Virus record (IMG/VR): IMGVR_UViG_3300033147_000096
Location: 1-21,542 of that record
Length of the DNA stretch: 21,542 bases
Origin: a virus
Strand: one strand, 5' to 3'
Each line of letters starts with the position of its first letter. Position 1 is the stretch's first letter. The notes beneath the pieces are model-generated. The model was not told the DNA's origin and did no database searches. It was given only the letters and a program-made list of their open reading frames with translations. This document shows, in pieces, positions 16,069 to 21,471 of the stretch. A program made the position numbers and the translations under genes.

Positions 16069-16385
16069 GAGTAACAATTAAGCGCGGGGTCGCGCTCGCC
16101 GGGCTACGCCCCGAGATAGTGCTCGCCTGCTTTGTAGTATTCCCGCTCCTCGAGGAATGGGGTCAACGGCTACGTATCACGTCGGGGACCGAGCGAGCCG
16201 TCGGGCGCGTCAAGCGTACGCTGCATATCGTCGGGCACGCGCTCGACTTCGGGCTCGAGAATATGACGCCGAGCGAGCGCGACGAGCTACGCGACCAGGT
16301 CGGCGACGCACTCGGCGACGAGTTCGACGTTCTTATCGCTTACAACCGTTTGCACGTCGAGTATCAACCGGAGGTACACCGTTGA
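16065..16385 (+). CDS. minimal M15-type D-Ala-D-Ala peptidase-like endolysin
   Basis: A 106-residue protein with the zinc-peptidase layout of small phage M15-like lysins. It opens VALAGLRPEIVLACFV, continues RLRITSG (35-41), then TLHIVGHALD (52-61) holding the HxxGxAxD metal motif (His54, Asp61), and closes with LHVEYQP (96-102), the conserved second His (97) and Glu (99). It should cut peptide cross-bridges in peptidoglycan. There is no cell-wall-binding domain, so it is about the bare catalytic unit. The ATG at 16065 is preferred because it overlaps the holin candidate stop; an upstream start at 16023 would run through that gene. The stop overlaps the next TTG. Confidence 0.7.
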   Translation: MRVTIKRGVALAGLRPEIVLACFVVFPLLEEWGQRLRITSGTERAVGRVKRTLHIVGHALDFGLENMTPSERDELRDQVGDALGDEFDVLIAYNRLHVEYQPEVHR

Positions 16386-16639
16386 CACGCTGGACCGGGC
16401 CGGCCGTCGATAAGCTCAAGGTCGAGCTCGAGGCGGCGCAAGAAGCTATCGAGACGGTTCAGGCGTCTAACGTAGCCTTTACGCCGTACTCGACGCTCTC
16501 GAGTATTACGGTTCAGGCCGCGATACAAGAGCTACTCGACGAGGGGGGCGGCGGCGGCGGCGGCGACGCTCGTCTCGACGGCGGCCGGGCTGACTCAACC
16601 TATACCGCCGACCAGGTACTCGATGGAGGGGGCGCCTAA
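16382..16639 (+). CDS. short fibre-linker protein with poly-Gly
   Basis: An 85-residue protein that I start at the TTG overlapping the peptidase stop (TTGA), as for the large terminase. It has a helical/coiled segment (VDKLKVELEAAQEAIETVQA), then VAFTPYSTLSSITVQAAIQE, a seven-Gly run and an ending (ARLDGGRADSTYTADQVLDG) of a type often seen near fibre attachment points. The stop forms TAATG with the fibre gene, so it may act as an adaptor for the fibre. A longer reading from 16157 would only add residues translated out of frame over the peptidase gene. Confidence 0.6.
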   Translation: MTRWTGPAVDKLKVELEAAQEAIETVQASNVAFTPYSTLSSITVQAAIQELLDEGGGGGGGDARLDGGRADSTYTADQVLDGGGA

Positions 16640-17508
16640 TGGCCGATATCATCCAATTTAGACGAGACACGGCGGCGGCCTGGACGTCGGCCGACCCGAC
16701 GTTAGCGGCCGGGGAGCTCGGGCTCGAGACTGATACCGGGAAGCGTAAATTCGGAGACGGCGTAACCGCCTGGGTATCGCTCGGGTACGAGGCCGGCGAC
16801 GCCGACGCTATTCACGATAACGTCGACGGCGAGATTAACGCTCTCACCCTGAAAGCCTCGCCGGTCGTCGGGGATATGCTGCTTATCGAGGACTCGGCGG
16901 GGACGTTCGACAAGCGTAAGTGTACGGTCGAGTCGTTACCTATCTCGGCGGCCGACGCCGACGCTATCCACGATAACCAGGCCGGCGAGATACAGCCGCT
17001 CACGCCGAAAGCCTCGCCGGTCGCCGGCGACGTGTTACTCCTCGAGGACTCGGCGGCGAGCTACGCGAAAAAGAGTCTATTGATATCGGCTCTCCCGGCG
17101 GGTACACCGGGCGCCGACTCGATTACGAATACCGAGCTCGCGAACATGGCTCAAGATACGCTCAAGGGGCGTACGACGGGGGCCGGTACCGGCGACCCGG
17201 TCGACCTGACGAAAGCGCAAGCGCTCGCGATACTCAACGTAACCGACGGGGCCGACCCGACGAGCGCGAACGAGACGTCGCACGGGGACGTCGTACAAGA
17301 CGGCGACTTCGGGAGTAACGGGTACCTCAAGCGTACCGGGGCCGGGGCGTATGGCGTACAGGCAACGCCGATACCGACGGCCGACACGGCGGCCAAGTGT
17401 ACCGACGCCGCCGCCGACGAGACGAGCGCGAACGAGACGTCGCACGGGAACCTAATTCATGACGACGTCGACGGGGAGCGAGACGTCGCACGGGAACCTA
17501 ATTCATGA
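16639..17508 (+). CDS. tail fibre / receptor-binding protein, N-terminal part (frame broken)
   Basis: A 289-residue open frame. Residues 1-50 form the fibre head common to many phages (IIQFRRDTAAAWTSADPTLA then AGELGLETDTGKRKFGDG). Next come two copies of a ~46-residue module built on IHDN..GEI..LT.KASPV.GD.LL.EDSA, then a second module type (ADSITNTELANMAQDTLKGR...GSNGYLKRTGAG). The natural frame ends inside a perfect 46-bp tandem duplication, after which 10 or so unrelated residues lead to TGA at 17506-17508. Removing one copy joins the frame to the ORF that follows. So this is the 5' part of a longer fibre gene, damaged in this genome or in this assembly. Confidence 0.8.
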   Translation: MADIIQFRRDTAAAWTSADPTLAAGELGLETDTGKRKFGDGVTAWVSLGYEAGDADAIHDNVDGEINALTLKASPVVGDMLLIEDSAGTFDKRKCTVESLPISAADADAIHDNQAGEIQPLTPKASPVAGDVLLLEDSAASYAKKSLLISALPAGTPGADSITNTELANMAQDTLKGRTTGAGTGDPVDLTKAQALAILNVTDGADPTSANETSHGDVVQDGDFGSNGYLKRTGAGAYGVQATPIPTADTAAKCTDAAADETSANETSHGNLIHDDVDGERDVAREPNS

Positions 17509-17983
17509 CGACGTCGACGGGGAGTTTACCGGGCTCGCCGATAAGGCGTCGCCGGTATCGGGCGACCTGCTACTCCTCGAGGATTCCGCGGCGAGCGGGG
17601 CTAAGCGTAAGCTCGAGGTCGGCAACTTGCCGGCGGGTACACCGGGCGCCGACTCGATTACGAATACCGAGCTCGCGAACATGGCTCAAGATACGCTCAA
17701 GGGGCGTACGACGGGGGCCGGCACCGGCGACCCGGTCGACCTGACGAAAGCTCAAGCGCTCGCGATACTCAACGTAACGGACGGGGCCGACCCGACGAGC
17801 GCTAACGAGACGTCGCACGGGGACGTAGTACAAGACGGCGACTTCGGGAGTAACGGGTACCTCAAGCGTACCGGGGCCGGCTCATACGACGTGCAGGCGA
17901 CGCCGATACCGACGGCCGACACGGCGGCCAAGTGTACCGACGCCGCCGCCGACGAGACGAGCGCGAACGAGACGTCGCACGGG
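17095..17983 (+). repeat. 354-bp near-identical direct repeat in the fibre gene
   Basis: Copy A is 17095-17448 and copy B 17630-17983, a shift of 535 bp. I count about 12 differences by eye, seven of them clustered near 17344-17364, so roughly 97% identity. Both encode the module running from PAGTPGADSITNTELANM to DETSANETSHG. The 18-mer AACGAGACGTCGCACGGG occurs in the middle and at the end of each copy (17269, 17431, 17804, 17966), plus one variant at 17477. Confidence 0.9.
17433..17524 (+). repeat. perfect 46-bp tandem duplication that shifts the fibre frame
   Basis: Positions 17433-17478 are repeated exactly at 17479-17524. Each unit starts CGAGACGTCGCACGGG and ends GACGTCGACGGGGAG. Forty-six is one more than a multiple of three, so the second copy moves the frame by one base, and the ORF before (codon phase of 16639) and after (phase of 17459) differ by exactly that. 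Removing one copy restores a continuous frame. Confidence 0.92.
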
Positions 17984-18229
17984 CCGCTCGAAGTCGATTA
18001 CGGTCGAGAGCCCGACGGCGAGCGAGGACATAGCCGTATTCTTTACCGACCGGGATATTACGCTCACCGCTATCCGGGCCGTAATCATAGGGACGTCGGT
18101 CGCCTGGTCGCTATACCACGGGAGCTCGAGAGCCTCGGTAACGAATCTAATCGACTCGAATACGACGACGTCGACGACGACGGGCGACGATATTACGTCG
18201 TTTACCGATGCGACGATACCGGCCGATAG
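17459..18229 (+). pseudogene. tail fibre, middle part displaced by a frameshift
   Basis: An open frame of 256 residues whose ATG lies in the first copy of the tandem duplication and is probably not a natural start. From 17479 to 17983 it reads as the continuation of the fibre: SHGNLIHDDVDGEFTGLADK, a third copy of the KASPV.GD.LLLEDSA module, then the 354-bp repeat module. From about 17984 to its stop the text is unlike any fibre (His/Arg/Tyr/Asp-rich) and is a shadow of the true C-terminal domain, which lies one base over. So only the first two thirds is genuine protein text. I treat it as a segment of the 16639 gene, not as a separate gene. Confidence 0.7.
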
Positions 18230-18302
18230 CTATATCGCACTCAAGACGACGGGGGCGACGGCGACCGAGCTACACCTAACGATCTACTACGACGAGGATT
18301 GA
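17985..18302 (+). pseudogene. tail fibre C-terminal receptor-binding domain, stranded without a start
   Basis: In the third frame, 105 residues lead to TGA at 18300-18302: RSKSITVESPTASEDIAVFF, TDRDITLTAIRAVIIGTSV, then a Thr/Ser-rich stretch, ITSFTDATIPADSYIALKTT and ELHLTIYYDED. This is the C-terminal domain seen at the end of many phage tail fibres ('SITIESPT..ED...F', 'ATIPADSFI...T', 'HVTIFYTED'). There is no ATG, GTG or TTG in frame from 17985 to the stop, so it cannot be made alone. The next gene starts at 18306, 3 nt after this stop, which supports this frame as the true gene end. Confidence 0.8.
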
Positions 18303-18305
18303 CCC

Positions 18306-18710
18306 GTGGCGAAGAAAGTCGGCTCGGTCGACGTAACCGACCCACTATTCGACCCGACGCCGGACGAAGAAACCTCGTTTACCATGTCGGGGCAAGCTAC
18401 CCAACAGGCCGGCGGCTCCGGTCCCGATTACGATATGTACTTCCAATGGGACGGGGGCGTCGGCTCCTGGGCTAACCTACCGAGCTCGGCTCAAAATGGG
18501 CTCTCGAGCGGTGACGTCGTCGCCTATTCCAACGTGTCCGACTATAACGAGAAGTCGATTACGGTCGACGCTAACGACGCCGGCTCGTACCAGATACGTA
18601 TGCGGACGATTGACCACCTTGACGGCGACGCCGAGGATCTATCGGCCGCCGTCGACGTTACGGTATCTGGCGTCGGGGGAGAGACGAGGCGCGTCTTTCT
18701 CGTCAATTAG
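18306..18710 (+). CDS. beta-rich protein of unknown function after the fibre gene
   Basis: A 134-residue protein from a GTG 3 nt after the fibre C-terminal domain. It reads as a single Ig/fibronectin-like domain: KVGSVDVTDPLFDPTPDEET, FTMSGQATQQAGG, a DYDMYFQWDGG strand, SYQIRMRTID and a closing AAVDVTVSG. There is no signal peptide or catalytic motif. Location suggests a structural accessory such as a fibre partner or a decoration protein; I cannot choose. The ribosome-binding site is poor, so translation may be coupled to the fibre gene. Confidence 0.6.
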   Translation: MAKKVGSVDVTDPLFDPTPDEETSFTMSGQATQQAGGSGPDYDMYFQWDGGVGSWANLPSSAQNGLSSGDVVAYSNVSDYNEKSITVDANDAGSYQIRMRTIDHLDGDAEDLSAAVDVTVSGVGGETRRVFLVN

Positions 18711-18720
18711 AGGGGGTCGT

Positions 18721-18909
18721 ATGAAGCACCTGTTTAGCTGGCTCTGGAACGGCGAGAACGTCGGTAAGAGGCTCGCTCTCGGTATCGGAGCGGTCGCGGC
18801 ATACGTCGTCGGCGCCGGCTGGCGACCCGACGACCCTACGTACTGGGCGGCCGGGGTGGTCGTCGCGATGGCGGCGGCGGCGTCGAAACCGAGTACAAGT
18901 AAGACTTGA
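18721..18909 (+). CDS. two-span small membrane protein, holin candidate
   Basis: A 62-residue protein from an ATG with AGAGGGGG about 7 nt upstream. After a charged head (MKHLFSWLWNGENVGKR) come two hydrophobic spans (about 18-33, LALGIGAVAAYVVGAG; about 42-56, YWAAGVVVAMAAAAS) and a short polar tail. Two short spans, small size and late position are typical of class II-type holins and small phage membrane proteins. The peptidase gene lies 2.3 kb upstream, so the lysis functions would be split around the fibre. The stop codon is inside the -35 box of the next promoter. Confidence 0.55.
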   Translation: MKHLFSWLWNGENVGKRLALGIGAVAAYVVGAGWRPDDPTYWAAGVVVAMAAAASKPSTSKT

Positions 18910-18935
18910 CACGGCGTACCCGGCGGGCCTAGATT
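18906..18935 (+). promoter_or_regulatory. strong sigma-70-type promoter for the right-hand genes
   Basis: A perfect TTGACA (18906-18911), an 18-bp spacer and TAGATT (18930-18935) form the best promoter in the window. It sits at the junction between late structural genes and the small-gene block and should start transcription near 18942, leaving a very short leader for the gene at 18955. The -35 box overlaps the stop codon of the preceding gene. A housekeeping-type host sigma factor would be expected to use it. Confidence 0.7.
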
Positions 18936-18954
18936 CGTCGATGGGAGTACGCCG
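18912..18954 (+). promoter_or_regulatory. 8-bp inverted repeat flanking the -10 box, possible operator
   Basis: CGGCGTAC (18912-18919) and GTACGCCG (18947-18954) are perfect inverted copies, 27 bp apart, enclosing the -10 box and the probable start of transcription. The second arm touches the ATG at 18955. Such symmetry could be a dimeric repressor or activator site. No repressor gene is visible here, so a host protein would be needed. Symmetry seen, function inferred. Confidence 0.4.
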
Positions 18955-19149
18955 ATGCAATCAATTCCACCGACAGCTAACCAGCGTCTCGAGGAGTTTG
19001 TCGACCTGGTCGAGCTCATGCGCGACGCTCAACGCGCCTACTTCGAGAGCCGGCAACCGAGCGCACTCAACGCCGCTAAAGCTATCGAGCGCCGGGTCGA
19101 CTTACGGTGTGCGCTGTACCGAGCTCCTAAGCTACCGCTCGACCTATGA
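18955..19149 (+). CDS. small protein, first gene of the right-hand operon
   Basis: A 64-residue protein from an ATG with GGGAG at 18943-18947. It is predicted mostly helical, with RLEEFVDLVELMRDAQRAYF then ESRQPSALNAAKAIERRVD. The pattern 'RQPSALNAAKAIERRVD' recalls short proteins found near replication genes of many phages, whose function is not known to me. It is the first gene behind the strong promoter at 18906-18935 and overlaps the next by 4 nt (ATGA). Confidence 0.7.
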   Translation: MQSIPPTANQRLEEFVDLVELMRDAQRAYFESRQPSALNAAKAIERRVDLRCALYRAPKLPLDL

Positions 19150-19391
19150 GCTCGCACAGTGGTTACACCGATACGAAAGTAGACGAGGCACTCGGCCGCC
19201 TTAACATGGCGGTAGCGTGCGGGCTATGCGCGACGTGCGACTCGGCCGGCAAGTTGTGTCCTATTTGCGGACGCTGCGGAGCGTGCCATACCGCGCTCGG
19301 GTGTACCGCCGCCGGCGCGTTACGTGACATATGCGGGTGCCTGGAATGCGTGACGATTACCGCTATGTATGGAACGGGCGAGGGCCCATAA
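19146..19391 (+). CDS. cysteine-rich small protein, probable zinc-binding
   Basis: An 81-residue protein with 11 Cys, all between about residues 25 and 67: CGLCATC, LCPICGRCGACH, GCTAAG and ICGCLEC. Several CxxC pairs suggest two or three zinc sites, or a rubredoxin/ribbon-like knot. No DNA-binding helix is obvious. It overlaps the preceding gene by 4 nt. Function unknown. The count of Cys in so small a protein is unusual, and two of the next three genes also carry Cys pairs. Confidence 0.65.
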   Translation: MSSHSGYTDTKVDEALGRLNMAVACGLCATCDSAGKLCPICGRCGACHTALGCTAAGALRDICGCLECVTITAMYGTGEGP

Positions 19392-19407
19392 CGACGTGGG
19401 AGGTAAC

Positions 19408-19641
19408 ATGGCCGAAGAAACGGAGCGCCGACTAAAGGCGCTCGAATCCCGACTATTAGAAACCGAAGGGTTTACCGCGACCGTCGGTACGCGGGTCGCT
19501 ACGCTCGGCGATAATCGAGCGGACGACCTGAAGCGTATCGCGACGCTCGAGGGCGGGCTCGCCGCCGCCGTCGAGATACTCCGGGAACTATGGGCCAAGC
19601 GTGAGGTACCAGGCCGCCGACCAGTGAACGGGGGCAACTAG
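19408..19641 (+). CDS. small coiled-coil protein
   Basis: A 77-residue protein from the ATG at 19408, which has a strong GGGAGG at 19398-19403; an in-frame start at 19369 would read through the previous gene's end and lacks such a site. Residues about 1-60 form a heptad-like coil (ETERRLKALESRLLETEG, LKRIATLEGGLAAAVEILRE), then a basic Pro/Arg tail. The TAG overlaps the next GTG. Its text resembles that of the next gene's first half, so the two may be partners. Function unknown. Confidence 0.65.
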   Translation: MAEETERRLKALESRLLETEGFTATVGTRVATLGDNRADDLKRIATLEGGLAAAVEILRELWAKREVPGRRPVNGGN

Positions 19642-19943
19642 TGGGAATTAACGTAACGCTAGGCTCGATATCGGCTCGGATCGACAAAACGTACGCCTGG
19701 ATAGAGGCACTTAACAAACGGCTCGAGCTCCTCGATAACCGGCTCGAGAGCCGGGTTAAAGCGCTCGAGGCTCATAGCGCATTCTCGCCGGCCGGGCGGC
19801 CGGAAGTGATAAGCGAAGCCGTTACGCTATGTCCGCATAATCGGCCGGCTCACGATTGCGACGACTGCGATAGGCAAGGCGACCAGGGGTACGACGCCGC
19901 TCGAGAGCAAGCCGCCGCCGGCCGTACTCGAGGCCGGGACTAG
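19641..19943 (+). CDS. coiled-coil protein with a Cys/His motif
   Basis: A 100-residue protein from a GTG overlapping the previous stop (TAGTG). Residues 8-45 form a coil (ISARIDKTYAWIEALNKRLE, LLDNRLESRVKALE). Then comes CPHNRPAHDCDDC (about 64-76), three Cys and two His that could hold one zinc ion, and a charged tail. Function unknown. Coil plus zinc motif is a common build for small phage proteins that bind a host factor; that is speculation. Confidence 0.6.
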   Translation: MGINVTLGSISARIDKTYAWIEALNKRLELLDNRLESRVKALEAHSAFSPAGRPEVISEAVTLCPHNRPAHDCDDCDRQGDQGYDAAREQAAAGRTRGRD

Positions 19944-20203
19944 TGCGTCGGCAACGGGAGCTCTTTACGTGGCCCGATGACGGCCGATGTTTACTTTGCT
20001 CGAAACCCCGTATGCTCGACCCTACGAAGGGCGGTTGTGAGTGTATCGGGCCGACGGCGCTCGAGCTCACCGAGTACGACCGACGCTGCGAGGAGTACGA
20101 GCGACCGCCGCTACTGCTACTCGTCGGTTACTTGCTGGCGACTCTGGCGCTCGGGGGCGGCCTGCTATACGCCGCCGCCTGGGTAGTCTCGAGGTTCCTA
20201 TAA
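19943..20203 (+). CDS. zinc-finger-like membrane protein
   Basis: An 86-residue protein from a GTG overlapping the previous stop. The N-terminal half holds CLLC (about 16-19) and CEC (about 32-34), enough for a small zinc knuckle. The C-terminal 32 residues are strongly hydrophobic (LLLLVGYLLATLALGGGLLY then AAAWVVSRFL), one long or two short spans. The product would be anchored with a soluble, metal-binding head. It closes the operon started at 18955; a 129-bp non-coding stretch with DnaA-box-like repeats follows. Function unknown. Confidence 0.6.
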   Translation: MRRQRELFTWPDDGRCLLCSKPRMLDPTKGGCECIGPTALELTEYDRRCEEYERPPLLLLVGYLLATLALGGGLLYAAAWVVSRFL

Positions 20204-20277
20204 ACATCGGGCCGGCGACCGTCGTACGGTGTACTCCCACTACGCCTAAGCGGGGGTCGTCGCGCCCGGTTCTAGCC

Positions 20278-20392
20278 TGTGGAAAAGCCTGTGGAAAAGT
20301 TGTGGATAAGTAGCAGAAAGGAGGCGCCGCTAATGTCCCGTGTTAAGGTCTGCGAGTTTTCCTCAAGATATCCGCGAACTTATCCACAACTT
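20278..20392. other. DnaA-box cluster with 15-bp inverted repeat, candidate replication origin
   Basis: Within the 129-bp non-coding stretch 20204-20332 and the start of the RusA gene there are three same-direction 9-mers: TGTGGAAAA at 20278 and 20290, and TGTGGATAA at 20301 (the complement of TTATCCACA). A fourth box in the opposite direction, TTATCCACA, is at 20380. The two perfect boxes belong to a perfect 15-bp inverted repeat: AAGTTGTGGATAAGT (20297-20311) and ACTTATCCACAACTT (20378-20392). Spacing of the tandem boxes is 11-12 bp, about one helix turn. TTATCCACA is the standard DnaA box; very GC-rich actinobacteria usually prefer TTGTCCACA. The repeat could also fold in RNA around the RusA start region. 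The rest of the stretch (20204-20277) shows nothing I can name. Confidence 0.55.
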
Positions 20393-20794
20393 ACTAACAG
20401 GCGATATCGGGTCGAGATACAGTATCCACCGGAAGCTATCCGGCCTAACGGGCGGGCTAATAGATGGGCTCGAGCGAGGGCTATAGCGTCGTACCGTAGG
20501 GACTGTGGATGGAGCGCTCGAGAGACGCTCTCTAGCAAGCCGCCGCCGCTCATTAAGGCCGCCGCTATATCTATCTATGTACCGGCGACCAGGCGGCGCA
20601 TGGATACCGACAACCTAATAGCCTCGCTCAAGGCGGCATTCGACGGCTTCCAGGACGCCGGGCTACTGGCCGATGATAGGGCGCTCGACTTCACTATTCG
20701 ATACACCGACCAGGTGCATAAGCATAGGCTCGTACTGTACGTGACCGAGATATCCACGCCCCCTACTGCTGCTAGTCTCTCCCCTAATGCATAA
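20333..20794 (+). CDS. rusA: RusA-type Holliday junction resolvase
   Basis: A 153-residue nuclease that cuts four-way DNA junctions, probably to free branched DNA before packaging. The entry YPPEAIRPNGRANRWARARA (31-50) matches the RusA N-terminal pattern. The core MDTDNLIASLKAAFDGFQDA then GLLADDRALD holds the acidic residues expected for metal binding (Asp91, Asp93, Asp104, Asp114, Asp115) and Lys100. The ATG at 20333 is chosen because AAAGGAGG lies at 20317-20324; an earlier in-frame GTG at 20279 would translate the DnaA-box repeats. It overlaps the HNH gene by 8 nt. Confidence 0.85.
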   Translation: MSRVKVCEFSSRYPRTYPQLTNRRYRVEIQYPPEAIRPNGRANRWARARAIASYRRDCGWSARETLSSKPPPLIKAAAISIYVPATRRRMDTDNLIASLKAAFDGFQDAGLLADDRALDFTIRYTDQVHKHRLVLYVTEISTPPTAASLSPNA

Positions 20795-21197
20795 GGGTAA
20801 GCATCTTTGCAGAGGGTGTAAATCGGTACCCGTTGTGATCGGGACGGTATGCTCGGCCTGCAAGCAAACCCGGCCCGACCTGGTACGACCGAGCGCAAGC
20901 GCTCAAGGGTACGGCCGAGCATGGCAGCGGCTACGGCGGGTGATACTCCTGCGGGATTCATGGTGCGTAGCGTGCGGGCGCCGACCTGCTATCGAGGTCG
21001 ACCATATCCTACCGAAGCGCGCCGGCGGGCTCGACGAGCTCGCTAACCTGCAGGGATTGTGTAAGCCGTGTCACTCGAGGAAGACGGCCGGCGAATGCTT
21101 ACAATCGAGCTCGAGGCCGGCGGGAGGGGGGGCCAAAGCTCAAATGGAACCTTCTGCAGAACGCACTCCCAGGGAATACACACGTCGGCGTAAATAA
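20787..21197 (+). CDS. HNH endonuclease, packaging-associated type
   Basis: A 136-residue protein. An N-terminal zinc site (Cys8, Cys11, Cys22, Cys25) is followed by GYGRAWQRLR (41-50), a common lead-in for phage HNH proteins. The HNH core has CVAC (60-63), VDHILPKRAGG (71-81; Asp72, His73), Asn88 in NLQGLCKPCH and CKPCH (92-96). The C-terminal tail is basic and low-complexity. In HK97-like phages such HNH proteins work with the terminase and are encoded beside it. Here the terminase genes are at the other end of the window, consistent with a circular genome. The start overlaps the RusA end. Confidence 0.85.
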   Translation: MHKGKHLCRGCKSVPVVIGTVCSACKQTRPDLVRPSASAQGYGRAWQRLRRVILLRDSWCVACGRRPAIEVDHILPKRAGGLDELANLQGLCKPCHSRKTAGECLQSSSRPAGGGAKAQMEPSAERTPREYTRRRK

Positions 21198-21228
21198 CTT
21201 TTCGATTTGATATAGGGAGGCTTTTCTA

Positions 21229-21471
21229 ATGGGAGCCAAAAAGGACGCTGGCGGCGACGTAATCGCGCCGAGCGACTTCGCGGTATTCGACGCCGGCCGG
21301 CAACTCGCCGCCGTACTGGCGTCGCTCGACGACGTACGGATCGAAGCCGCCGACGTCGCTCGAGGATTCAAGATTCGTCGAGAGGAGCTCGAGCTCCGGG
21401 CTAAAGAGCTCGTCAAGCAAATCCGTACCGGCGAGGTACAAACGCTAATTCACTTCAAGGGGGAACCATGA
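21229..21471 (+). CDS. small hypothetical protein between HNH and the window end
   Basis: An 80-residue protein from an ATG with a strong AGGGAGG at 21214-21220. It is charged and helical: SDFAVFDAGRQLAAVLASLD, then VARGFKIRREELELRAKELV, with a short beta end (VQTLIHFKG). No family is recognised. It may be a partner of the terminase or HNH, by location only. The 31-bp gap before it (21198-21228) is locally AT-rich. Its TGA overlaps the ATG of the next, cut gene. Confidence 0.65.
   Translation: MGAKKDAGGDVIAPSDFAVFDAGRQLAAVLASLDDVRIEAADVARGFKIRREELELRAKELVKQIRTGEVQTLIHFKGEP

Noticed and set aside
16157-16381. Long open frame upstream of the 16382 gene
   Set aside because: It overlaps the M15 peptidase gene out of frame and reads as Arg-rich text; the TTG at 16382 overlapping the peptidase stop is a better start.
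16541-16567. G/C-rich run as a regulatory or phase-variable tract
   Set aside because: It is a seven-Gly codon run using GGC and GGG mixed, inside a plausible gene, not a pure homopolymer likely to slip.
17095-17983. CRISPR-like repeat structure
   Set aside because: The repeats are long, coding and modular within a fibre gene, with no short regular repeats or unique spacers.
17984-18229. C-terminal part of the middle fibre ORF as real protein
   Set aside because: The text is rich in Arg, Tyr, His and Asp and unlike fibres, while another frame over the same DNA gives a typical fibre C-terminal domain ending 3 nt before the next gene.
20279-20332. In-frame GTG at 20279 as start of the RusA gene
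   Set aside because: It would translate the DnaA-box-like repeats and lacks a ribosome-binding site; the ATG at 20333 has AAAGGAGG at good spacing.
21191-21220. Promoter-like AT-rich patch (TATAGG) before the 21229 gene
   Set aside because: No acceptable -35 box at the right distance; the stretch mainly supplies the AGGGAGG ribosome-binding site.
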